From positions 1-64,000 of the forward strand of contig NZ_JH992943.1 in NCBI RefSeq assembly GCF_000315485.1: a stretch of DNA of 64,000 bases. The letters run 5' to 3'. Positions within the stretch are counted from its first letter, which is position 1. The number at the start of each line of letters is the position of its first letter. Positions 9,401-16,307 of the stretch are shown piece after piece. Origin of the DNA: Bacteroides oleiciplenus YIT 12058 (lineage in GTDB: Bacteria; Bacteroidota; Bacteroidia; Bacteroidales; Bacteroidaceae). Both the position numbers and the translations under genes were made by a program. The notes below the pieces were generated by a model, which made no database searches, had not been told where the DNA came from, and worked only from the letters and a program-made list of their open reading frames with translations.

Positions 9401-10432
9401 ATACCCTCCATAGCGGTTGTCACGAATGGTTATACCACTGGGATAATTGGCAATCCAGATACGGCCATCATCGTCCACATACACATCATTGATATTGTTG
9501 CCGTTCATTCCGTTATGAATCGTATAATCAGCTACAATGTAAGGAACTGCATGGCATGAATCGACATTCATTCGGTAAATACCTTTCCCGTCAGTAGCTA
9601 TCAACACCTCCTTTTCGCCCAAGGGCACAATCCGCTTGACGTTCACATCGCTAAGGGTTCTGTCCGAACTGGTTTTCGAAGAAGTACTGAGATCACAAAT
9701 CCATATCCCCTGTTTGAAAGTACCGACAAACAGTTTTTTTAAGGTATCCGAGAAAAACAACTCGCTTACCGGTATATGAAGATTATAGGCAGATTTGCAT
9801 GTGAGTGACATACGTTGCTCATCCAGTATAGCCTGATACAGTCCGGATTCAGTACCTATGAAGAAGTTCATCCCGTCCATCTGTTCTATGGAGGTGATGT
9901 TACTGATTATGCCGCATGACAACCGGAAAGCCTTTTCTGTATGGGTGTCAAACAATGTAATCTGCTCCTTACTACATAACCATATACGGCCGGAATGATC
10001 CATATAACTATGGGTGATATTCGGTGAAGCAATTCCTTTCTCCGGCAGAGAAGGCATATACACCTGTTCAAAGCGGTCGCGTCCCGGCTCATAACGGAAA
10101 ATGCGGCCTCTTCGCCCTATTCCCCACAAAACACCGTCACCAGCTATATAAAGCCAGTTCAGGCTAAACTGCATATTAAGTCTCTGTCCTTTATCCGTCA
10201 GTTCGTAATGTTTGATTTCCTTACCATTGTAACGGTCCGGACCTTCCTGAGTGAGAAACCACATGTATCCCAAAGAGTCTTGCAGAATACGGTAAACTTT
10301 CTGGCTACCCAGCCCATCCTCCATGTTTATGTATCTATATGCTTGGGCTGCACATACCTGAGTAAAAAATACGAGTATGGCAAACAGCACGGAGGTGTTT
10401 CTCAATTGATAGAATCTTCTCCTGTTCATCAC
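6419..10432 (-). CDS. Hybrid two-component system regulator (HTCS), propeller sensor with kinase, receiver and AraC-type output
   Basis: 1337 residues. A signal peptide (VCAAQA) leads into two periplasmic beta-propeller blades sets of the reg_prop type (motifs such as GYMWFLTQEGPDRYNG and GRIWIANYPSG), a Y_Y_Y domain ending in a membrane helix near residue 790, then a kinase core with NTAHDIRTPLTL (His about 825), an ATPase domain with DTGIGI and GSGIGLAL, a receiver with VLSDIMMPEMSG (Asp about 1128), and an AraC-type helix-turn-helix ending FRKHFGVSPSEYRG. This is the full layout of Bacteroides HTCS proteins that usually sense oligosaccharides and activate a neighbouring polysaccharide locus. 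No susCD genes adjoin it here; its upstream neighbour is sucC, divergently oriented. It may control a distant locus. Confidence 0.9.
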   Translation of the reverse strand: MMNRRRFYQLRNTSVLFAILVFFTQVCAAQAYRYINMEDGLGSQKVYRILQDSLGYMWFLTQEGPDRYNGKEIKHYELTDKGQRLNMQFSLNWLYIAGDGVLWGIGRRGRIFRYEPGRDRFEQVYMPSLPEKGIASPNITHSYMDHSGRIWLCSKEQITLFDTHTEKAFRLSCGIISNITSIEQMDGMNFFIGTESGLYQAILDEQRMSLTCKSAYNLHIPVSELFFSDTLKKLFVGTFKQGIWICDLSTSSKTSSDRTLSDVNVKRIVPLGEKEVLIATDGKGIYRMNVDSCHAVPYIVADYTIHNGMNGNNINDVYVDDDGRIWIANYPSGITIRDNRYGGYRWTRHSVGNRQSLVNDQVHDVIEDSDGDLWFGTSNGISLYNSGTGEWHSFFSTFDHELEDKNHIFLTLCEISPGIILAGGFTSGLYQIDKRTLTVDYIASSLFFHLDLRPDQYIRDIKKDSEGNIWSGGFYNLKCFDLTGGKSRLYPGLSSITCIQEKDSSSMWIGTSMGLYLLDKVSGKYRSIDMPVESSHICALYQGDDGVLYIGTSGSGLVLYDPGEEAFAQYYTDNCALISNNIYTILPKPDGDLLLSTENGIVHFSPRRMSFNNWTREQGLMSVCFNPGAGILHSSGRFVLGSNDGVIGFPSDMHIPVPAFSPMLLSDLNISYQAVYPGDEGSPLETDLNNTEVLRLKYGQNTFSLRASSINYDYPSNVLYSWKLEGFYEEWTAPSADGLMRFTNIPSGKYMLHVRSVSNEEKYKSYEQRSMLIIISPPLWATPWAIAGYVLLAVLVCVILFRIVTLRKQKKASEEKARFFINTAHDIRTPLTLIKAPLEELRNGDMVNEEGKSHVSMALRNVDVLLRLTTNLINFERIDTYSSRLYVSEYELGSYMSGICDTFRSYASVKHIRLDYESHFSYLNVWFDRDKMDSILKNILSNAMKYTPENGSIHVSASECEDNWCIEVKDTGIGIPRNEQKGLFHAYFRGSNVINLKVSGSGIGLALVHRLVQLHSGKISIESTAEQGTQVKIVFPKGNKHFHKATITPQTPEHPATVPEVISPFSPSVTPKQNPASSQRILVVEDNDDLRIYLTNTLGEDYQVQSCLNGKEALEILSEFKPHLVLSDIMMPEMSGDELCAAIKGNIETSHIPVLLLTALGDEKNMLEGLKIGADDYIAKPFSINILKASIDRLIANRLLLYKKYGSSDFENEKWPKGCRDTLDWKFIASVRENVEKNMADPDFTVDMLCSLHHMSRSSFYNKVKALTDCSPADYVRLIRMQCAARMLKEGEYSITEIADKTGFCDAKYFREVFRKHFGVSPSEYRGKGTAEKENSD

Positions 10433-10473
10433 GGTTCGTGTGTGTTATCACATTAAAATACAAGATTAATACG

Positions 10474-10481
10474 CAAAAATA
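10474..10481 (-). promoter_or_regulatory. -7 promoter box for HTCS regulator
   Basis: The minus strand reads TATTTTTG, a full match to TAnnTTTG, 42 bases upstream of the start codon. Confidence 0.5.
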
Positions 10482-10631
10482 CGTAAAAAGGAAGAAAAAA
10501 TCATAGGATAAAAAACGTTTTTTTTCGTACTAAAATTCACTTATTATCACCTTGGAAATATTTTTAAAATGACAAAATATAACAAGTAATAAATCATAAA
10601 AACAAAAAGAACTGATTTTCATAAAAATAGA

Positions 10632-10663
10632 ACGTAATTACTGAAATATTTCAGTAATTACGT
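10632..10663. repeat. Perfect 32-bp palindrome
   Basis: Bases 10632-10647 (ACGTAATTACTGAAAT) are exactly the reverse complement of 10648-10663, with no spacer. No T-tract follows, so it does not look like a normal terminator. It lies about 170 bases upstream of the HTCS start side and about 120 bases before sucC. Confidence 0.7.
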
Positions 10664-10784
10664 GTAAATAACATTATAAAAAAAATTGCCGGCCTCTTTC
10701 TTTTATTATTATTAATCACTTATTTGACAACATTTTAGTCCTTCCGTTTGTTTATGATAGACAGTAATCCATAATCCATAGTCC

Positions 10785-11933
10785 ATGAAAGCACATGAAT
10801 ATCAGGCAAAAGAGATTTTCTCCCGTTATGGTATCCCGGTAGAACAGCACGTGTTATGCAGTACCCCCGATGAAGCAGTGACTGCTTTCCGGCAATTAGG
10901 AGTGAACAAAGTAGCTATCAAAGCCCAGGTGCTGACCGGTGGACGAGGAAAAGCCGGAGGCGTCAAGCTGGCAGACAGCGAAACACTTGTGAGGCAACAT
11001 GCTCAGGAAATCCTTAATATAACCATCAAAGGATTTCCAGTAACCCGAATCCTGATTAGTGAGGCCGTAGACATCGCGGCTGAATACTACACCAGCTTCA
11101 CCATCGACCGTAACGCTCGCTCAGTCGTCCTCATCATGAGTGCGGCAGGCGGAATGGATATTGAGGAAGTGGCCCGTAAAACTCCGGAAAAGATTATCCA
11201 CTGCAACATTGACCCACTGATAGGATTGCCCAAATATCTAGCACAACGTTTTGCATTCACGCTCTTTAAACAGGCGGAACAGGCCAAACGCATGACCACT
11301 ATCCTACAGGATCTCTACAAAGCTTTCATAGAAAATGATGCTTCACTGGCCGAAATCAATCCACTGGTATTGACGGCTAAAGGCACACTGCGGGCTATCG
11401 ACGCCAAAATGGTATTCGATGATAACGCACTCTACCGCCATCCCGACGTACAGGCTCTTTTTGAACCGACTCCGGAAGAACAACTGGAAGCTACGGCCAA
11501 AGAGAGAGGATTCAGTTATGTACGCATGGACGGTGATATTGGCTGCATGGTGAATGGAGCCGGACTGGCAATGACCACAATGGATATGATTAAACTCTAT
11601 GGCGGTTCGCCGGCAAACTTCCTGGATATCGGAGGCAGCTCAAATCCTGTGAAAGTGATTGAAGCCATGAAGATACTGTTGAATGATTCGAAGGTAAAAG
11701 CTGTCTTCATCAATATATTCGGCGGCATCACCCGTTGTGACGATGTGGCCATCGGCCTGATACAGGCTTTCGACCAGTTGCAAACAGACATACCCGTCAT
11801 TGTAAGGCTAACGGGAACCAACGAAAATATCGGCAGGAAATTATTAAAGGACAGCAACCGTTTTCAGGTGGCGGAGACTATGAATGAAGCTACCCTGATG
11901 GCAGTAAAATCTGTGAAAGGAGAAACATTATGA
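10785..11933 (+). CDS. sucC: Succinate-CoA ligase [ADP/GDP-forming], beta subunit
   Basis: 382 residues, the normal size. The N-terminal ATP-grasp domain starts MKAHEYQAKEIFSRYGIPV and contains the nucleotide-binding stretch KAQVLTGGRGKAGGVKL; the C-terminal CoA-ligase domain contains NIFGGITRCDDVA and a GGSSNP loop. The alpha-beta enzyme interconverts succinyl-CoA and succinate with substrate-level phosphorylation; in Bacteroides this connects to the methylmalonyl-CoA/propionate route and anaerobic succinate formation. It overlaps sucD by four bases (ATGA), so translation is coupled. Confidence 0.97.
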   Translation: MKAHEYQAKEIFSRYGIPVEQHVLCSTPDEAVTAFRQLGVNKVAIKAQVLTGGRGKAGGVKLADSETLVRQHAQEILNITIKGFPVTRILISEAVDIAAEYYTSFTIDRNARSVVLIMSAAGGMDIEEVARKTPEKIIHCNIDPLIGLPKYLAQRFAFTLFKQAEQAKRMTTILQDLYKAFIENDASLAEINPLVLTAKGTLRAIDAKMVFDDNALYRHPDVQALFEPTPEEQLEATAKERGFSYVRMDGDIGCMVNGAGLAMTTMDMIKLYGGSPANFLDIGGSSNPVKVIEAMKILLNDSKVKAVFINIFGGITRCDDVAIGLIQAFDQLQTDIPVIVRLTGTNENIGRKLLKDSNRFQVAETMNEATLMAVKSVKGETL

Positions 11934-12805
11934 GCATACTTATCGATAAATCGACCCGCCTGTTGGTGCAAGGAATAACAGGCCGAGACGGGCACTTTCA
12001 CGCTGTGAAAATGAAAGAATACGGCACTCATGTGGTAGGCGGTACCTCTCCTGGAAAAGGCGGCAGCACCATCGATGGACTTCCCGTTTTTAATACCATG
12101 TACGAAGCGGTAGAAAAGACGCAGGCCAATGCCTCCATCATATTCGTGCCGGCAAGTCATGCGGCAGATGCCATTATGGAAGCGGCTGATGCGGGAATCA
12201 AACTGATTATTTGTATCTCCGAAGGTATCCCCACCCTTGATGTAGTAAAGGCTTATCGCTTCACCCAACTAAAAGGTGCAATGCTTATCGGCCCCAATTG
12301 CCCCGGTTTAATATCTCCGGAGAAAAGTCTGGCAGGCATCTTGCCCGGTAATGTTTTTAAAAAAGGAAATGTCGGAGTCATCAGCCGCAGCGGCACATTG
12401 ACTTATGAGATAGTTTACCACCTTACGGTCAATGGCATGGGACAGTCCACCGCCATCGGTATGGGAGGCGATCCTGTAGTGGGCCTTTACTTCCGCGAAT
12501 TGCTGGAGATGTTCCAGAACGATGAGGACACGGAAGCCATCGTCATGATTGGTGAAATTGGCGGAAATGCAGAAGAACTGGCAGCCGAGTATATAAAGAA
12601 GCACGTGACCAAACCCGTCGTAGCCTTCATAGCCGGGCAATCGGCTCCTCCGGGAAAACAAATGGGACATGCAGGAGCTATTATTTCCGGCAGTTCAGGT
12701 TCGGCAGAGGGGAAGATTGCAGCACTCACAGCAGCAGGAATACGAGTAGCCAAAGAACCGGCAGAAGTTCCGGTCTTATTAAAAGAGTCACTTCCAAACA
12801 AATAA
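11930..12805 (+). CDS. sucD: Succinate-CoA ligase, alpha subunit
   Basis: 291 residues. The N-terminal CoA-binding Rossmann domain has the usual VQGITGRDGHFH start and GGTSPGKGG; the C-terminal domain has the phospho-histidine site in GQSAPPGKQMGHAGAI. It forms the enzyme with the beta subunit encoded immediately upstream (four-base overlap), and its CoA is attached at the alpha subunit. Nothing unusual is visible. A hairpin after the stop separates it from the convergent pyridoxamine kinase gene. Confidence 0.97.
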   Translation: MSILIDKSTRLLVQGITGRDGHFHAVKMKEYGTHVVGGTSPGKGGSTIDGLPVFNTMYEAVEKTQANASIIFVPASHAADAIMEAADAGIKLIICISEGIPTLDVVKAYRFTQLKGAMLIGPNCPGLISPEKSLAGILPGNVFKKGNVGVISRSGTLTYEIVYHLTVNGMGQSTAIGMGGDPVVGLYFRELLEMFQNDEDTEAIVMIGEIGGNAEELAAEYIKKHVTKPVVAFIAGQSAPPGKQMGHAGAIISGSSGSAEGKIAALTAAGIRVAKEPAEVPVLLKESLPNK

Positions 12806-12813
12806 CATAACTC

Positions 12814-12850
12814 ATAAGGGGTTGGTCCGAAAGCGGATTCAGCCCCTTAT
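12814..12850. terminator. Terminator hairpin between sucD and pyridoxamine kinase gene
   Basis: ATAAGGGG (12814-12821) pairs with CCCCTTAT (12843-12850), with an inner TCCG-N4-CGGA helix. It serves convergent genes. Confidence 0.65.
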
Positions 12851-12855
12851 CCCAT

Positions 12856-13728
12856 TCAAATCAATTCGTAGCTGGCACTTTGGATTGGCATATCCAAATT
12901 ATGCAGTACTTTTTCAAGCAAAATACCCTCCCGATTATCATACTCATAACCGAAAGTGGCACGGATGCCCTGAAGAATGAATTGCGTGGCACGATCCAAT
13001 GCAATGGGAAGACTGTCGCCTTGCAATAAGGCTCCGGTGATGACGCTCGTAAAGGTATCTCCCGTTCCCGGATAATGCGCGGGCAAATACGGGCAGGTAA
13101 TTTTCCAGTAGCGGTCTCCTACCCGATTATAAGCATATACTGAGGTCTTGTGACTCTCGCCATGAACGGGAACACTGGTAATAATGACTACTTGCGGGCC
13201 TGCATCGGACAAAAGCCGGAGATAGGTCTTCAATTCTTCATCGGTATTATCTGCTTTGTAAGGCTTGTCCATCAGATAGAAGAGTTCAGTCAGATTCGGA
13301 GTAATTACGTCCGCCTTTGCAGTCAAATGGCGCATCTCCCGAATCATAGACTCGTCAAAGTTAGTATAGAGTCGTCCGTTGTCTCCAAGTACCGGATCTA
13401 CCACTACCAAGTCATCCGGCTGGCGAAAATCATCTATAAAGTCCGAAACAATCTGCACCTGTCGCGGAGAACCCAGATAGCCTGTATAGAAAGCATCAAA
13501 CTGTATATCCAGCTTCTTCCATTCGGCAATAATCCGAGGCATTTCATCCGTCAGGTCAAGGATAGAAAACTGCGGGTATTGTGTATGGCTGGACAGTACG
13601 GCCGTCGGCAAGGGACAGACCTGAAAGCCCATTGAGGACAGAATAGGGATAACGACTGTGAGGGATACGCGTCCAATACCCGATAGGTCATGAACCGCTG
13701 CTATTTTCTTTACTTTATTTGTGTACAT
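12856..13728 (-). CDS. pdxY: Pyridoxamine/pyridoxal kinase
   Basis: 290 residues of the ribokinase-fold pyridoxal kinase group, phosphorylating vitamin B6 vitamers in the salvage route to pyridoxal phosphate. Landmarks are the N-terminal HDLSGIGRVS, the substrate lid-region sequence LSSHTQYP, the Mg-ATP region VVDPVLGDNGRLYTNF and ITPNLTELFYL, and the catalytic-Asp glycine loop PGTGDTFTSVI. Pyridoxamine kinases of this length are common in Bacteroides. Its -7 box lies within the terminator of the upstream transporter gene, so expression is probably independent of the B12-riboswitch transcript. The exact vitamer preference (PdxK or PdxY type) cannot be read from sequence. Confidence 0.9.
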   Translation of the reverse strand: MYTNKVKKIAAVHDLSGIGRVSLTVVIPILSSMGFQVCPLPTAVLSSHTQYPQFSILDLTDEMPRIIAEWKKLDIQFDAFYTGYLGSPRQVQIVSDFIDDFRQPDDLVVVDPVLGDNGRLYTNFDESMIREMRHLTAKADVITPNLTELFYLMDKPYKADNTDEELKTYLRLLSDAGPQVVIITSVPVHGESHKTSVYAYNRVGDRYWKITCPYLPAHYPGTGDTFTSVITGALLQGDSLPIALDRATQFILQGIRATFGYEYDNREGILLEKVLHNLDMPIQSASYELI

Positions 13729-13778
13729 CTTAGAGTTTATTACGCAATACTACCACATTCTTCTTTCACACAAAAAAT

Positions 13779-13802
13779 CCCCGCAAAGATAACTTTACGG
13801 GG
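13779..13802 (-). terminator. Terminator of the AspT/YidE-like transporter gene
   Basis: On the minus strand CCCCG (13802-13798) pairs with CGGGG (13783-13779), followed by ATTTTTTG. The short stem includes in its loop the TATCTTTG box that probably drives the next gene. Confidence 0.6.
13784..13791 (-). promoter_or_regulatory. -7 promoter box for pyridoxamine kinase gene
   Basis: The minus strand reads TATCTTTG (full match to TAnnTTTG), 56 bases before the ATG and inside the terminator loop of the upstream gene. Confidence 0.45.
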
Positions 13803-13855
13803 AGTAAAGAACAAGCTTAAAGAGAAAATGTTTAGAGATATTAAAAAATAAAAGG

Positions 13856-15541
13856 TCAGGCTAATGCAAGTATCAATATTTGTGCCGTAAGCACACGTAA
13901 GAACATAGTAAGCGGATAAACCGTAGCATATCCCACGGCAGGCGCATCACAAGAGGTCAAGTCATTGGAATACGCCAATGCCGGCGGATTGGTGGTTGAA
14001 CCGCCCAATACCCCGATCAGCGTATAATAATTCAGTTTAAAGACATACCGCCCTACAAGGCCTGCTATCAGTAACGGAACGATAGTGATTATGACACCAT
14101 ATCCTACCCAGACATAACCGCCGTCATAAATCACTGTTTCTACAAAACCTTTGCCCGCACCCAGTCCGACACAGGCCAGGAAAAGAGAAATTCCAATCTC
14201 CCGCAGCATCAGGTTGGCACTCATAGTAGTATAGGTAATTAACTTATATTGAGGTCCGAAACGGCTGATCAGAATGGAAACGATAAGAGGTCCGCCCGCC
14301 AACCCTAATTTTACGGGTTGCGGAATCCCCGGGAATACAAAAGGGGTGCTACCCAGAATACACCCCAATGCTATACCCAGAAATATAGGTATCAGATTCG
14401 GATGATCCAGGCGCTTCATTGAATTCCCCAACACCTTTTCCGCATGGCTCACCGCCAACTCACTACCTACGATAGTAACACGGTCGCCCATCTGTAACTG
14501 CAACTGTGGAGCAGCTACCAAATCGACCCCCGAACGATTCACACGGGTGATACTGGCACCGAAATTATTACGTATCTTCAATTGCGAAAGCATCTTCCCA
14601 TTCAGCTCCGGTTTGGTAATCAGGATGCGGCGGGAAATCAGCTTTTTGTCCAATTGTTCCCATTGCATGTCAATCTGTTTGCCGAAGAAGACAGTAATCG
14701 CTTCAATATCCTTGGGAGTAGAAATTATCAGGATTCTATCATGCAAATGCAATACTGTATCAGAATTTGCCAACTCAGTTTCCTGTCCGTCGTTATACCG
14801 CACACGCGAAATCACAAAATTGCGGTTCATCAACGGACGTATATCTTTTATCTTCTTTCCGTCGATAGCTTCATTGCGGATTTCCAACGATATAGGCCGT
14901 ACAGTGAGCTCCTGTAAATGTCCCAATCCGCGCTCGGCTTCCGCTTCTTCCGTTTTGGTATCGATACGCAGGATATACTTCAAAGCTATTAACGACAAAA
15001 TAATGCCCACCACACCCAACGGATAAGCGACTGCATATCCCAATGCTATCTCAGGCGCATCCACACCATTCAAATCGCTGTTTGCCTGCTGGGCGGCTCC
15101 AAGACCCGGAGTATTGGTAACGGCACCCGACAAAATGCCCACCATAGTGGTGATAGGCGTGCCCGTGACAAAATGCAATATAATCGTGATAACCACCCCA
15201 AGAAAGACTACCAACATAGCCAGCAGATTCAAAGTCAACCCGCCTTTCTTGAAAGCTGAGAAAAACCCCGGCCCCACTTGCAAACCTATGGAGTAAACAA
15301 ACAGTATCAATCCGAACTCCTTCATAAAATGAAGCAGGTGTTCATTCAAAGTCATATTAAAATGTCCGAACACAATACCTACAAAGAGTATCCATGTGAT
15401 ACCCAATGAAACTCCCGCGACTTTGACCTTAGCCAGCATGATGCCAAATGCTATCACAAGCGAAAGAATCAACACGGAATGAGCCACTCCACCACCCCAG
15501 AGATCCGGGTATCCTTCAAACAGGTTACTTAATAATTCCAT
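13856..15541 (-). CDS. AspT/YidE-family putative transporter with two RCK_C (TrkA_C) domains
   Basis: 561 residues. Two hydrophobic blocks of the aspartate-alanine exchanger type (residues about 10-190 and 385-560) flank two soluble RCK_C/TrkA_C-like domains (about 205-375). The repeated membrane motifs GAVTNTPGLGAAQQA and GGSTTNPPALAYSNDL mark the internal duplication of this family. Related proteins include E. coli YidE and YbjL, whose substrates are not settled, and AspT, an aspartate:alanine antiporter. The striking point is a well-formed cobalamin riboswitch upstream on the same strand, so expression should fall when B12 is abundant. The riboswitch raises cobalamin-related or cobalamin-sparing transport, but the substrate cannot be assigned. 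Confidence 0.85.
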   Translation of the reverse strand: MELLSNLFEGYPDLWGGGVAHSVLILSLVIAFGIMLAKVKVAGVSLGITWILFVGIVFGHFNMTLNEHLLHFMKEFGLILFVYSIGLQVGPGFFSAFKKGGLTLNLLAMLVVFLGVVITIILHFVTGTPITTMVGILSGAVTNTPGLGAAQQANSDLNGVDAPEIALGYAVAYPLGVVGIILSLIALKYILRIDTKTEEAEAERGLGHLQELTVRPISLEIRNEAIDGKKIKDIRPLMNRNFVISRVRYNDGQETELANSDTVLHLHDRILIISTPKDIEAITVFFGKQIDMQWEQLDKKLISRRILITKPELNGKMLSQLKIRNNFGASITRVNRSGVDLVAAPQLQLQMGDRVTIVGSELAVSHAEKVLGNSMKRLDHPNLIPIFLGIALGCILGSTPFVFPGIPQPVKLGLAGGPLIVSILISRFGPQYKLITYTTMSANLMLREIGISLFLACVGLGAGKGFVETVIYDGGYVWVGYGVIITIVPLLIAGLVGRYVFKLNYYTLIGVLGGSTTNPPALAYSNDLTSCDAPAVGYATVYPLTMFLRVLTAQILILALA

Positions 15542-15676
15542 AATTTAAAGCATATATAATTATACCACAACATAGACATACCTTTTTCATCAGGCACCCC
15601 TCTCGCATGAATTATAAAAAAACAATTATTCTTTGCGCACTGTTCCCCTAATCCCACGAGTGGAAACAGTCTTTAA

Positions 15677-15856
15677 CGAATGGCAGGTCTTCTGACTGAC
15701 TCCCCTTCTGATTCCTTCCCGGCCTTCAATTCACAGCCAGTGGCAAAAGTATTTATCAGAAAGTTATGGAGTTTCACAGCAGCGGGACTGTCCGGGATTT
15801 ACACCCGATTCCCTTTTAATCCGAATGACGGAAAACGTTCATCCGAAACCAATTCG
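15677..15856 (-). ncRNA. Cobalamin (AdoCbl-type) riboswitch, facing the AspT/YidE-like transporter
   Basis: Read on the minus strand the element contains AAAAGGGAATCGGGTG, CCCGCTGCTGTGAAACTC, GCCACTGGCTGTGA (the B12 box), GGGAAGG and finally AGTCAGAAGACCTGCC, in canonical order and spacing. The closing helix is between bases near 15849-15856 and 15677-15683. It ends 136 bases upstream of the transporter ATG. A weak stem (ACTGTTTCC/GGGGAACAGT) and a later run of T residues lie between, a possible expression platform. Confidence 0.92.
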
Positions 15857-15968
15857 GGGCAAAGATAGCGGAAATTATCATTGAACATCCTTTTTAAAAC
15901 AAAAAATGTAAGCCGGGAATATTTTTTCCTATCATCCGTTGGATTATAGATTTTATTTCTAACTTTGT

Positions 15969-16170
15969 CAGCGATAACGGTTTCCAAATCACCGCAAGCG
16001 TGAAACGGAATTAAAAGGGAATCCTGTGAAAATCAGGGACTATCCCCGTAGCTGTAAGTTTCATCTCCCTACCATGTGGAGAAAAGAGTGTGGCATTCTT
16101 TAGCCACTGGTCGTGCAAAGACCGGGAAGGCGCCACAACGGAAACAAGTCAGAAGACCTGCCGATATCTG
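15969..16170 (+). ncRNA. Cobalamin riboswitch upstream of nrdDG
   Basis: The plus strand contains AAAAGGGAATCCTGTGAAAA, CCCCGTAGCTGTAAG, TAGCCACTGGTCGTGCAAAG (B12 box), CCGGGAAGGCGCCACAACGG and AAGTCAGAAGACCTGCC in the standard order. A terminal helix can form between 15969-15980 and 16161-16170. It ends 137 bases before the nrdD ATG. By known riboswitch behaviour, bound cobalamin should reduce expression. Confidence 0.93.
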
Positions 16171-16307
16171 TAATCATTCAGGCTTTCGGGTGAAAAGCAA
16201 TAGATGCATCCTTCAAGATTCATTTTATTACTCTGTCTCCGTATTTTGCCGTATGATTAATATAGCTGAACAAAGAATATTTGTTTGTTAAATCTTAAAA
16301 TACAGGT

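Larger units (their letters stand above)
10433..10784. other. Intergenic region between HTCS regulator and sucC
   Basis: AT-rich 352-base spacer between divergent genes. It holds a minus-strand -7 box (TATTTTTG, 10474-10481) for the HTCS gene and a perfect palindrome at 10632-10663. No convincing sucC promoter box was found; TTTG at about 10732 with a weak TCCGTTTG 16 bases later is the best candidate. Confidence 0.5.
15542..16307. promoter_or_regulatory. Divergent control region with two B12 riboswitches
   Basis: The 766-base spacer between the transporter gene (-) and nrdD (+) is nearly filled by two outward-facing cobalamin riboswitches. About 110 bases (15857-15968) between them must hold both promoters; I saw no full -7 match on either strand that I would call with confidence. 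Confidence 0.7.
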
